In this document: positions 32,000 through 42,839 of the stretch, in pieces
Numbering within the stretch: position 1 is the stretch's first letter
Layout: each line of letters starts with the position of its first letter
NCBI GenBank assembly: GCA_963854835.1
Contig: OY978530.1
Span: forward strand, 36,843,639 to 36,907,638
Direction: 5' to 3'
DNA length: 64,000 bases
Source of the DNA: Megamerina dolium
Lineage: Eukaryota; Arthropoda; Insecta; Diptera; Megamerinidae
Program-made: the position numbers and the translations under genes
The notes under the pieces: generated by a model
Told to the model about the DNA's origin: nothing
The model's input: only the letters and a program-made list of their open reading frames with translations
Database searches by the model: none

Positions 32000-32640
32000 A
32001 GATTTATTATTTAACTATGAAGTGTGATACATTTTTTTCTTTTATTTTTAATTATTGCTTTGTGCATTTTTTTATTGGTGTTTGTTATTAGTGTTATATT
32101 GTTATTCTTCTTTATTTTGTGTTTTGTAAATCTTTGTAGTATTTTATTTCTCCTACTTTTTTTCCAATATGCTGTGTCGTCTGTTAGAAAATTGTCAGGG
32201 TCTGTCCATAGATCGTTCAGTTTATCTATGCAGTGATTTATTTCTGTCTCCATTCTTGCTTTGATGGATGGATGTATGCATACAAGTTTATTTGGAATTC
32301 TGTATTGGCTTATAAATTGTTTTAGAACTTTTAAAATTACAATACTTGTTCTACTTGGAATTGTGAAGGAGGAACCAAATTTGGAAAGTTTATCAATTAC
32401 AATTGTAATTTGGATATTGTTTTTTGTATATATGTCGATGTGGAGAGATGCTCAATGGTCCAGAGCATTTGGCATTTTTCGAAATTGTTAAGTGTTTGTG
32501 CTATTTTCTTTCTTAGAAAGGGAAAGTAATATTGTCGTTTTAATTTCTCTGTGGTTGTTTTTTTCATGATAGTCCCTAATAAGATTTCCCTGTTTTTCAG
32601 TCTGTCTGATTATCTGATTATCTTAAAAAGTTTATTATGG
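32000..32640 (-). pseudogene. Errantivirus integrase remnant, left arm
   Basis: Mirror of 55020-55655. The segments HREIKTTI and ITIVIDKLSKFGSSFTI correspond to the finger and core of gypsy integrase. Acidic catalytic residues are largely lost to stops and frameshifts. Confidence 0.65.
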
Positions 32641-32958
32641 GGAACAGTACTTTGAATAGGGGGATTATATTATGTGAAAGGCTTCGTCGTCAGTAAATAT
32701 GGCATTTAGTTTATTAAGCGCAATGAATTTTTTGAAAATATCTACTATTGTTACCTCTTCGAATTCCGAAGGCTGAATGGTTCGTCTTTATTATGAAATT
32801 ACCTTGAAAATGGCAACAAGTTATCTAACAAAACGGTGCATATTTAACCTAAATCGTATTAAAGAATGGGATCATTTGTTAGTATGTCTTTGCAAGTTTC
32901 GAAGACTTATATGTAATTGTCAGTTAATTCTACTGATCTCCCTTTTTTTAAATATATT

Positions 32959-33088
32959 GTTAGTGGTTTGATTAGTTTTGCAAAATCCTTTATGGATTTC
33001 CTATAATAACCTAGCAGTCCTAAAAAGGACTGCTAGGTTATTATAGGAAATCCATAAATGATTTTGCAAAACTAATCAAACCACTAAC
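32959..33088. repeat. 130-bp hairpin inside the RT region, left arm
   Basis: 63-bp arms around a 4-base loop (AAAA between AGTCCT and AGGACT), with one mismatch. The right side of the hairpin is normal RT coding sequence (LLGYYRKSIKDFAKLIKPLT on the element strand); the other side is its inverted copy. Confidence 0.92.
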
Positions 33089-33099
33089 ACGTTGAGTCT

Positions 33100-33760
33100 T
33101 TGGAATGGAAAAATTCTTTATAGAATGTATTTTATCGGGATTTAGTTTAATTCCTTCAGTTGAGACTATATTTCTTTTTTTAAAAATTCTGATTTGTCTA
33201 GTTGTATTTTGAAATTTGATTTTCGAAACCTTTCAAAAACTTCTTTGACACTTAGAATGTGTTCCTGCAAGGAAGTAGAATAGATAATATTATTGTCTAA
33301 AATACGAATCATATTTTTCCGAAGAGGTTATTAAGAACATTGTCCATAACTCTTTGAAAGGTTGAAGGAGTATTCTTGAGCCCAAATGGTATTCTTATGT
33401 ACTCGTAATGTCCTCCTTCGACTGTGAATGCTGTTTTTTGAATATCGCTGGGGTTCATCTCGATTTCGTGGAATCCACTGGCTAAATCTATTGTTGAGAA
33501 GTACAAGTACAACACTTTCATAATTTGTCTAGAATTTCTGAAATATTAGGGAGAGGGTATCGGTCTAAAACTGTCTTTTCGTTAAGTTTTCTAAGTAAAC
33601 GCCATTTTTGCTTGCCACTAGAATCTTTTTCTTTGGGACTATCCAAACTGGATAGCTCCATGGTGAGTAGCTTTGATTGATTATGCTTTGTTCTAGCATA
33701 CTCCTTATTTGTTTGTTAACCTCTTCTTTACGGACGTAGGGGTATCTATAAGATTTGGTA
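33100..33760 (-). pseudogene. Errantivirus reverse transcriptase remnant, left arm
   Basis: The frame at 33309-33521 has [15 protein letters not shown], the first catalytic Asp motif. The fragment [13 protein letters not shown] lies upstream near 33640. The YxDD active site is damaged (the second Asp reads Asn in the best frame). Mirror of 53990-54560. Confidence 0.8.
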
Positions 33761-34860
33761 CGGATTGATAGATTATCTTTAGTAATAATACTGTGAATAT
33801 AGTTCTGTTTTAATTGGTTGTTCTAGAAAAAGGATTTGGTCATCTTTAGAAGTATTTTGGATTTCTATAGTGCTGAACCAATTTTTAGCTGTATAGAGAC
33901 CTTCAGGGAAGTGTAAATAGGGTGAGACTCTTGTAGATTTTATTAAAATGTCTCCGGTTTGAGTGTCGACGGGAATGTTTGTGATTGTTTTGGAGTTAGG
34001 AGGAACTACATGCTTGCTGGTGTGAGATTCGGTTTTAATTTAATTTGTGTGACAGAGTTAGTTGTGTTTAGGGTGTGGTTGGATAGATCTATTCTCGCTT
34101 GTAACTATGTAAGTGCATGGATTACGATTATACCATCGAAGTAGTTATGGAATTTGAAAACCAAGAAGGTTAATTATCCTGGTTCATTGAATTCTATGAA
34201 TGTGGGTATGGTTACTTTTTTGTCTATTTGATATTTGTTAAAATTGTTGTGATTCTTACTGGTATACATTGTATCTGGTATTTATTATCTATAAACCCGG
34301 GGCTAATGAATGATGACGATGCGCCTGTGTCTATCAGGAATCTCACAAATGGGAATATAATGTTGGTATAGGGTAATGTGTAAGCATGTTTATTCACATC
34401 TATGTCTATACAAAAATTTTGTGAATCTTCGATGTTATTTCTTGGAAGTTGTTTTGTTGTTCATTCTCATTGACATCTACATTGTAAGCTCCTCCCATGT
34501 TGGGTTTTGTATGGTTTGATTGGTTTGTACGGAAAGTATTGTAAGTATTGCGAGAGATATTTGATTGTTTAACGTTGGTATGGCCAAAGTTCGCGTTCGT
34601 TGTTCCGGTTTTGTGGGTATAGCTAGAGCCTAATCCATTGGCTCTGGTTTGGGAAAGCTCCTTGTATGCTGTCTGAAAAAATTTTGTTGGTTGTTTGGGG
34701 TGTTATTCTGATTGTGGTTCCTATATTGGGTGACTTGTGGTTGTGTTGCACTAGGCTGATTGTATTTTGGGTAGCAATGAGGTTGTTGCGGGCTCTGACG
34801 ATCGTATGGTTTTTGTTGTGCTCTAAAATTTGGCTTATAATAACATGCTCTCTGATAGAA

Positions 34861-35241
34861 GATATATAGATAGATAGATAGATAGTGGGCGCCATAGCTC
34901 AGTGGTTAGTGTGTTGGCCTTCTGATCTGCACGTCGCAGGTTCAATCCCCGGCTGAAGCATAACAAATTTAATATCGGAAAGATTTTTCTTTCGAACGGT
35001 ACCCACCTGTCGGCAAGCAATTGGTTATTCTTCCGGCAGTAACAATTTGTCATGGAAAAGCTTGTAAAAGAACTCTGTGACAAAGCTCAGAAAAAGTAAT
35101 GACGCAAGAGTTCTGCCATTTGGAACTGGCTAAAATAAGTAGGTCTCTTCTTATACTGTCCAAAATTTAATATGCACAGCGGTAATGGAAGAGCTCGCCC
35201 TAAGAGCCCTTCTGCGCTTTAAGTGCCACATATGTTTTTTT
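34861..35241 (+). repeat. tRNA-derived SINE, left arm
   Basis: 381 bp with an 11-bp target duplication CTCTGATAGAA (34850-34860 and 35242-35252). A GATA repeat at 34865-34886 precedes the tRNA-like head, with A box TAGCTCAGTGG and B box GGTTCAATCCC (the best-preserved head in the window). Inserted in the errantivirus gag. Confidence 0.9.
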
Positions 35242-35479
35242 CTCTGATAGAAAATTTTTTTGTTTTTTTATGCGGTATGCTAAGGCTGCCGCTTAGTAAT
35301 CTGGCCTCTTGGCTCTAATAGTTGAACCCAAAGGTTCCCTGAGACCTGTCAAAAATGTATTTAGGCACATTTCAGAGAAAAAATCTTTCTTCGCATTTAT
35401 AACCCCTGTTTATGTCTCGTAAATGAGGATGTTGTTGTTCAGTGTGGATTGGATTTCCACAACCTGGAAATAAATATAG

Positions 35480-36330
35480 AGAATCGTTTATTCTTTTAGC
35501 CATTTATGAGTAATTATCGTTGCATCGTGATTACTACTCGTTACGTCGAGCGCAATAGTTGCCATGAGTGTTGCTAATAAATTACTTTTTTTCTACACAT
35601 TTTTCCCCAAAAACTAGCGAAAATATTTAAACTGCTCTTTCAAGCTTTCAACAACTACTCAATGGATATAAATTAAATGTATACAGCTTAATCTAACGAT
35701 AAATGCTATATCGCCGATTTTTTTTATTTGATGCACTTGTTAATAAATCATAACCCTTAAACATTATCTAGTCATGATGTGTAATTTAGCAAGTGCAATT
35801 TCAATTAAATTAGCTTAAAATACACACCTAAAAACTATAAAAAGGATTTCTCAAATATGTGTATTGCAATGCTTACAAACGTAGTTAATACCTTAAATTC
35901 TTCTCAAAGAAGTTAGATTTAAGTTTGAAGTTAGATATTTTATAGAAACCGATAAACGATAAAGATTTACAAAAACTCAAGCATCCAACAAAACGATTGA
36001 AATCATAATTGAAGGAAAGAACAATTTATTATTTATTTATCTAAGTGAGAAGAGCAACTCGATTACGATCGGCTTTCATTGTGGTCTGATTGTGGGACAA
36101 TGCTTAATAAACATTTTCATCATTTATCAACTGATGAAGAATTAATGAACGTATTAACGTTCATAATTCGAACGTCAAGCAGTCGCTGCCTCCAGAGCTC
36201 GTTCACAGCGTTGATATTGTAGGTTTTTGTATAACAAATATTTTAAGTCAATTAAATTATAAATAACTCGCTGATAGTCGAACAGTTTGAGGATGTTGTG
36301 GTTGCTTTACATTCTAGAAAGGTTTCGAAT
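35480..36330. other. Unassigned AT-rich stretch, left arm
   Basis: No coding frame or LTR structure recognised. It could hold the lost 5' part of the errantivirus. Mirror of 51480-52150; about 145 bp near 35761-35905 are present only here. Confidence 0.35.
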
Positions 36331-36820
36331 TTTGTAGTTTATTTAGCTCAGTTGGTGTTCGGCAAAATCCTCCACTGAACCTGCCTCGCGGGCGCCGACT
36401 GGAAATAGATACCACAATTTAGCCTCTCAGGCGGTATCTAGCTAAGATAAGGGTAAGTTGGTGAGTGTTTGTTGCTCTTCAATAGTACAGCATTAGGCAA
36501 CGTACTCTTATCATGGTCGGAGGTGAGTGGCTGGATTAAGGTGTTATGCGATCCGTGCCGAAAATCAGCCTGCCTGGAAGCCCCTTTTTCAATTAGCCCA
36601 GTCGCTAACGTGAGCTTACGGATACCTGGCGCCCTCCTTCTTCGCAACTCGTGGGAACAATATTGATTGTTACAACCCAAAAACCGGATCTCGATCCCAA
36701 AATCTGGGGGTTGCAGGGGTGTTAACGGGTGGAACAGCGGACGATAAGGCTTCACCGAAGGTCATGCTGTTAGCTGCACCACTCGTTCCCACCTCTGGAA
36801 CTTAGAACGAAATTCCTGCA

Positions 36821-38193
36821 ATGATGGACAGCACTGCCTCATGCGAAATAGTTCTGATAGACACGGCGGGAAAAGTAGTAGAGGGGGTGGCGGAAAATGA
36901 GGCTTCTAAAGAAGCCGAGCTTTTAGCCAGCCCAAAACCAATGGTAGCATTTGTCGTAGCGGACGGAACGGGTGTTGAACGAAGGGGACGGTGTCGGCAG
37001 GGAAGCCGGTTTGGAGGCAACGTAAAATATCGGGCTGAACATCTGATGGTGTAGACGAAGACGCTCCTAGGGGAGCGGAATCGTTAGCTTTATCAGGTAT
37101 AAGCGAAAAGGCTGAAGTCTCCAGAGCAGAGCGAATCTTGTTGAACAAACGGGAGAAGAAAAAGCGAAAGAGACAACGTAAAAAGGCCATGAAGTCGTCG
37201 GAGAAGACCATTGAGCAGCTCTCGGGACAACTCAGTGAACTTCTGCATGATGAGTCGACCTTGGAGTTTGAGAACCCAGGGAAGAGGTGTAGGGGCGATA
37301 GCTACGGAACCACTTTGAAAAGTTCAACGCCTGAGGAGCCTCATCCGAAGACGACGGAGGGGCCAATTGAGGTGGATGCTCTGAAGGATAGACAACCGTC
37401 CCTTGAGAAGGTTGATAATTCTGCCACGCAGACACCGAAAGGGGCTAGTGCTCGGAGAGATGGACGGCCAATTATAAAGACCGTCAGTTGCCCCAAAATA
37501 GGCTCGAAACCCAAGCCTAATACGGGTAGGGTAGCTCTGGGAACGACGGGGCAAGGAAACCCGACATCGGGGATTGATGAGCGGGATGGACAATCTGGTA
37601 AGATTGTTAACCCAGCGAACTCACAGGCCTCGCATGCGGCACCTGGGCTGAGCGGTTCTCGCAGAGCGCCTAAACGTCGGGCTGAGCAGGCAAAGGACGA
37701 GCCCACCAGGGCGAGGAAGTCTTAGTACCTTCAAGGTATCTTTGTTTGATGCCATGGAGTTCCTTGAAGACGATGTCCATGACATTGGATTTGTCGAAAG
37801 GGCAAGGGTGGAGAGCGGATTGATTGTACTAAGGTGCAAAAATCAGCAATCCAAGCAATGGCTGTGTAAGACATTGGAGCACCTAACCGTTTTGTGGGAG
37901 GGTGCAAAGCTTAAATGTGACAGCCTAACTGCTTTGTCGGCAAAGAGGATCATGGCAATGCTGTGACCAACGACATCATCCTCAGAAGGCTGCAGCGCCA
38001 GAACGCCTGTGTGAATGACACTTCCAAATGGAGTGTTATCCGCACAGAAGAGTTTGGCGAGGCAGAAAGGGCAGGTGTCGTACACACCGTGCTGTGTCCT
38101 AAGGAGGACGCGGAGGTCATCAGGATCGCAGGGGGGAGACTCAACTGCGATCTTGAACAGGCCGTTGTTAAATTCCAGAAAGATGCAGTATGA
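36821..38193 (+). pseudogene. LOA-type ORF1 (Gag-like), left arm
   Basis: Broken into frames at 36821-37054, 37138-37725, 37742-37966 and 37963-38193. The middle has a strongly basic run (KREKKKRKRQRKKAMK). The C-terminal part (GLIVLRCKNQQSKQWL, LWEGAKLKC, RIAGGRLNCDLEQAVVKF) resembles the DUF4780-type domain found in insect ORF1 proteins. The ATGA stop-start overlap at 37963 is a frameshift, not a real junction. The right arm has the same breaks, with a longer middle frame. Confidence 0.7.
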
Positions 38194-38249
38194 GGGATGC
38201 GACGCGGCTCCTGGCGTGGGGCTAGTGGCAGATTCTGCAATGAAAAAGC

Positions 38250-40592
38250 CATTAGGGCGGGAAGTGGTCCCGCGCCAGGAACCACTAAATGTGTGTCAAC
38301 TCAATATTCACCAGAGTAGAGCAGCATCAGCAATGATGGTGCGAAGCTTCGATGAGGATGAGCTTGACATTGCACTGGTTCAGGAGCCCTGGATCCTTCA
38401 TATAAGGATCAAAGGCCTATCTGCACAAAAGACCACTTGGTTTTATCCACAAACAGAGGGAAGTTGAGGACATGCATTTTAGTTAGACATGGGATACGTG
38501 TGATTCTAATGTCCAACTTGTGCTCACCGGATCTCACAGTAGTGAGAATAGGTTATGGTGTGGGATCATTTATGATCACATCAGCATACCTTCCATACGA
38601 TTCTCCAGACGGACCACCTTCAAGACAGGTGGAAGCACTAGTTAGATTCTATGATGGAAAGGGGGTTGGTCTGATCTTAGGCTGCGATGCCAATGCGCGC
38701 AGTTCTGTGTTGGGCAGCAGCAATGAAAACTATAGAGGAGATTGTCTACGAGAATTTATAGAAAGATTTGGTCTACAAGTTGCCAATAGGGGAACAGAAC
38801 CGACCTTTGTCGACGCACGTCGTTGCGAGGTGATTGATGTCAAAATGTTGGATAGGATTTTGGATTGGATGGTTGTGGATAGATAAACCATGTCGGATCA
38901 CAGGGTCATTCAGTTTGGGGTTACCTCCAATAAAAGACATAAGAATGACTGTAGAATGGTGAGGATACCGAAACGAACGGATTGTACAAGGTACTGGGAA
39001 GTTCTTGAGGAATTATTGCCAAGGAGGTTTAAGAGACCTAGAACAACCGCAGATGTTGAGTATCAGGTGAGGGCTATCAGCTCAGCCATGATCAAAGCAT
39101 TTGAAGTTTCATGTCCTCTGACGGTAGTGGACAAAGGAGATCCCACTCCATGGTGGGATGGGGAACTGGAATCCATGAAAAAAGAGACAAGGAAGGCTTT
39201 TAATCGTCACATGAGAGGGAACCCCAACGCGTGGGATGACTACAAGTCAAAGAAAAGGGAGCTGAAGAAGACTCTACGAAACCGTAAAAGGAAAAAGTGT
39301 AGGGAATTCTGCTCAAATATGCAAGATATGTATGTAGATTACAGAGAATTATATCAAAGGACCCGGTTTCAAAGTTAGGATTAATTCGCAAAACGAATGG
39401 ATCCTTTACAGAGACAATTGGAGAGTCACTGAAATACCTGATGGAGGTGCATTTTCCAGGAAGCTTTAGATCGGAAGATTCTTGGGAAGCCACCCGCAAG
39501 GGTGCAAACATGAATGAAAGATTGGAAGCTGAAAGGATAGTCACCAGAGATGGAGTGATAAACGCCATTAAGCGTTTCTCTCCATTTAAAACAGCAGGTA
39601 CAGACGGGATATTTCCAGCCCTACTTCAGTGGGGTGCAGAAGCTCTGGTAGATAGGCTTCTGGGAATATTTACTACTTGCCTGGCTACAGGATATATCCC
39701 GGCTCAATGGAGAGAGACCAGGGTTGTCTTTCTTCCAAAGCCGGGAAAAAGGGACGCATACAGAGCTGATACCATAAGAGGTGTACTCAAAATGGTTGAA
39801 GAATGGTGCACGGAACAAAGTCTCTCGGAAACAGTACTCTTTACTAAAAGGAGGACTGCGCTAACAATAGACCCTCTTAGGTTTTTTGGATCGAACATCA
39901 ACGTCTCCAAGCTGACTTGGAATAGTCACGGCGATGACAAGTTCCAGCGGGGCAAGCGGGTATTGCATCAGTGTAAGAGAGTGTTCGGTCTCATGTGGGG
40001 AATTACTCACAGAGCAGCGCACTGGAGCTACACAAGGATAGTAAGGCCCTTAATAGCGTATGCTGCTGTGGTCTGGTGGCCTAAGGTCAACCAAAAGACC
40101 GCGAAAAGCAAGTTTGGTAGTGTGCAAAGAATGACCTGTATTGGGATTACCGGAGCTATCCGGACGACCCCAGTAGAAGCATTGGAAGTCTTTCTGGTGC
40201 TGCTGCCGTTGGACTTGCATATTATGAAGTCGGCGGCATTAACAGCATTACGTCTGAAGACAACCAATAATTGGTATGGATTCGGCACGGAGATAATGAA
40301 GCTTGTAGACGCCTTGGCTATACAAGGATCTGAAGCTGAATTTTATGGACCGGAACCAGTAGTTGCTCTTAGCAGCGGGACGGTGAAGGTAAAGGTCGAA
40401 GAGTGGATGAAGAGACTCCATCTCACGAGATGGGAGAACTTATCCACTTGTAGACAGGCAAAGGCTTCGTTGATGCTATCAAAGGGCAGTGAATCGGGGA
40501 GGGCTCTCAGTCTAAGACGATTGACTCTAAGCTGGTTGATTGCATTAATAACTGGGCATGGCAATTTCCTGAAATTGTACCACCTCAGTTGA
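38250..40592 (+). pseudogene. LOA-type ORF2 endonuclease-RT, left arm
   Basis: Endonuclease: NVCQLNIHQSRAASAMMV, ALVQEPWI, GCDANARSSVLGSSNENYRG. A frameshift near 38450 and a stop at 38884 precede MSDHRVIQFGV, and another break lies near 39378. RT from 39441: FSPFKTAGTDGIFPALLQ, IPAQWRETRVVFLPKPGK. The 435-bp loss then joins to the thumb and C-terminal region (WWPKVNQKTAKSK, RMTCIGITGAIRTTP). Dead in both arms; the shared breaks predate the duplication. Confidence 0.85.
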
Positions 40593-40679
40593 AGGGGAGG
40601 CTGCTGACATTTGCAGATTACCCATGGAAGAGGTAGAGACAGCGGCGAACATAGTGTGCCAGTGTCCTGCAAATCATCG

Positions 40680-41256
40680 GTCCTCAAATCATTAGACTCC
40701 GCTGCAGTGAGTACTGGGATTAGTCTACTGACGTTCTGTGCTATTTCGTCAATACGCATTTTTAGCTTTAATTCAGGTTGTACTCTGGTTGTGTTTTTCG
40801 TACTGGTGTACGGCGACGATGAGGTGTCTCCTTTGCTAGGCAACGTTCTCTTTCAAGATTCCTCTCTTTTGCCTGGAGTGCACTTAGCTGCTCAGAGTCA
40901 ACCGAGGTTCTGAACCTTTTCTCTATAAATTCTTCTGAAATGCCTTTTTCTTTCAGTATATCTTCTAATTCCTTATTTCTACTAAGGGCCTTAGTAATCT
41001 CTACTTCTAGCTGTTCCGCGTCGGATCCCTGTTTTGCGATCTGAGTTCGAAGAGTATTAATTTGTATCTCTGCTGCCTCTGAATCGTCTTTTTGTTTTAA
41101 GGCCGTTTCAGCCTGGCTTTTCGTATAACGTGGCGTCTAATTCCTTTATTGGATTGGATTTTATGAGCTGGAATTGCTCGTATGTGCTGTGTTGCTTAAT
41201 CGGATATTACAAAGTCTAGTTCTATTGCTAACGATTCAAAGGTTTTAGGGTCCATT
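40680..41256 (-). pseudogene. Gypsy gag N-terminus, coiled-coil type
   Basis: It starts MDPKTFESLAIELDFVIS at 41256 next to an LTR and breaks after 19 codons. In other frames it continues as a long charged coiled coil (EQLEVEITKALSRNKELEDIL, with part in each frame). This looks like the Gag start of a 412/mdg1-like gypsy element (family by inference). It is cut off at the inner edge of the left palindrome arm. Confidence 0.6.
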
Positions 41257-41426
41257 TGGCTTTTGGTCACACACATACTATAAATAGATCCTATACTGCG
41301 TTAAACGTTGAACGTAAAACACATTACATATACAAGATATTTCACAGTATCCTACCGGCCTCGACAAAATGTTATGTATTATTTTTCCACAACACTCACT
41401 AAATACTTAACGACTAGGCTCAAGGA

Positions 41427-42738
41427 TGTAACGCACAAGATTCGCACCTAAACCTAAACTCCTAAATATCCTTCGACACTATAACACTGGTTAGCTGAAA
41501 TAAAGCAGGGTTAATTATACGATACTTGAGCTTTTAGGTCTTCACTTTATTCCTGGTACTTTTCACTTTCAGTTTTAATTACTTTACACTTTATATTAAT
41601 GCACTTTTACACTAACACTTACGATAATACAATAATATCTTACAATTTCTTACACGATTACATTTTACAACTTAGAACAAGACTCGCAACTGAAAAGCCA
41701 CTGCCTTCAGTAAGCTGGTTGCTTTTATACCATTTTTCTAATACTATTCACATGTCGATCTACCCACATACCAACATATCATATCTTTTTCTTCTGCCTA
41801 AGATTTGAGACGCAGAGAATGACCATAGAGAAGATAATAAATGAAAGGATGACACCTGATAACATTGTGAGCCATATGCTGCGATCGAGTTTGGTGTGGT
41901 TTAAGATGAAAGAATGGGCTGCAATAGCTCTCAAGGAGCTCAGGAAGAAGGAATGGCAGCGGAGAAATATAACTGCAGCTGTGTGAACGCCATGTACGGG
42001 ATGTTTGAAGAGGCATATTAGCTCAGCTTAGTCCTGCGAAGTAGTGCTTAACGGCGGTCCCGCAGGACACAAACAAGCTATAGAGGTCGGAGTTAAGGGT
42101 TTAGTACGTAGGCGTACTGGTTCGCAAGTCCAGCATAGTAAGATAATACTGACTGGGCGTGGTCCCGAATGAGGTGTACCTTTAGCGGACAGTATGAATC
42201 GTACATGCCGTCTATGGTGGACGGTATCTAAGAAAGATTCCCCCTTCGAATACAAAAAAAAAAAAAAAAAAAAAAAATAACATACCAACATATAACATAC
42301 AATAATATATTCACTCCACAGGTGTGTGTATGTATGTATGTATTTAGACGATCTATTCACTCCACATGTGTGTATGAATGTATCTCACATATATACCCAA
42401 TATGTCAGAAAGCAACTTTCTGATATGCACACACATGAGTAGTCCACGTGATTTTACTTATCATGGAATATCTAAACATTGCTGGTATGCTTACGTAAGT
42501 GCAGAACTACGAAATGTGTGGAAAAGTGCTTTGTCAGCTTTTTCACACCCAACTGCAACTCAGTTGGCTCAATGTTCTGGCATTCCACAATTATAAGTAA
42601 TATTAATATGGATTGTGTATATCACAACTTCGAGCAATGGTGGTATGTGTATGGATAAATATGTATTTCACAATTTCGGGAAATATGTCGCGAGGCAAAA
42701 TATGCATATGTGCATATTTCATATTTTGGCTTGTAACA
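41427..42738 (-). repeat. Gypsy 5' LTR, split by a LOA fragment
   Basis: On the element strand it begins TGTTACAAGCC (42738) and ends GCGTTACA (41427). Without the 514-bp insertion it is about 798 bp. TATAAAAGC lies at about 41729-41737 (minus), and AATAAAG sites follow. It is upstream of the gag start at 41256. No clear primer-binding site was found. Confidence 0.65.
41780..42279 (+). pseudogene. LOA/R1-type 3' fragment inserted in the LTR
   Basis: A 5'-truncated copy of 500 bp with a 14-bp target duplication ACATACCAACATAT (41766-41779 and 42280-42293). It encodes the last 63 or so residues of ORF2 (NIVSHMLRSSLVWFKMKEWA to the stop at 41984), a GC-rich 3' UTR ending AGAAAGATTCCCCC, and a poly-A run at 42256-42278. 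Confidence 0.88.
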
Positions 42739-42839
42739 GGGTGTCTGTCGGCTAGACTGAAAACGTTAGGTGTAGGATCCCCGATATAAAAAACTTAATT
42801 ACTCTTTATGTTTTCACAAGAAGCGATCGGGCAGGGACT

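Larger units (their letters stand above)
28582..35470 (-). mobile_element. Decayed errantivirus-type gypsy element, left arm
   Basis: Antisense. From the right: gag C-terminal part (about 34400-35470, split by a SINE), protease near 34290-34390, RT about 32640-33760 (frame 33309-33521 with [15 protein letters not shown] and [18 protein letters not shown]), integrase about 32000-32620, env about 31256-31986 and 28852-29580 (split by Harbinger), and the 3' LTR. Many frameshifts and stops are shared with the right arm, so it was dead before the inverted duplication. No 5' LTR found. Confidence 0.85.
28019..40671. repeat. Left arm of a 32-kb imperfect palindrome
   Basis: Reverse complement of 46696-60550. 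Outer edge at the bases ATTACTGGCAATG (28018 on), inner edge at GTGCCAGTGTCCTGCA (40671). Indels against the right arm: Harbinger lacks 932 bp and gains 25 bp; LOA lacks 128 and 307 bp; about 145 bp near 35761-35905 and 22 bp near 28170-28195 are present here only. Confidence 0.92.
36330..40671 (+). mobile_element. LOA-type non-LTR retrotransposon, left arm, 3' truncated
   Basis: Sense. A GC-richer block that stands out from its surroundings. 5' leader about 36330-36820, ORF1 about 36821-38193, ORF2 about 38200-40671, ending where the palindrome ends inside the RNase H-like region. ORF2 has lost 435 bp in two steps (junctions near 39754 and 39768), removing the YADD active site that the right arm keeps. 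Confidence 0.85.

Noticed and set aside
32024..32236. Hydrophobic 70-residue frame resembling a membrane protein (mirror 55428-55640)
   Set aside because: Antisense of the lysine/asparagine-rich integrase C-terminus. AT-rich DNA gives such Phe/Leu/Ile runs by chance.
38890..39378. Separate gene for a 162-residue basic protein
   Set aside because: It is the part of LOA ORF2 between endonuclease and RT, cut off by a stop and a frameshift, and is mirrored in the right arm.
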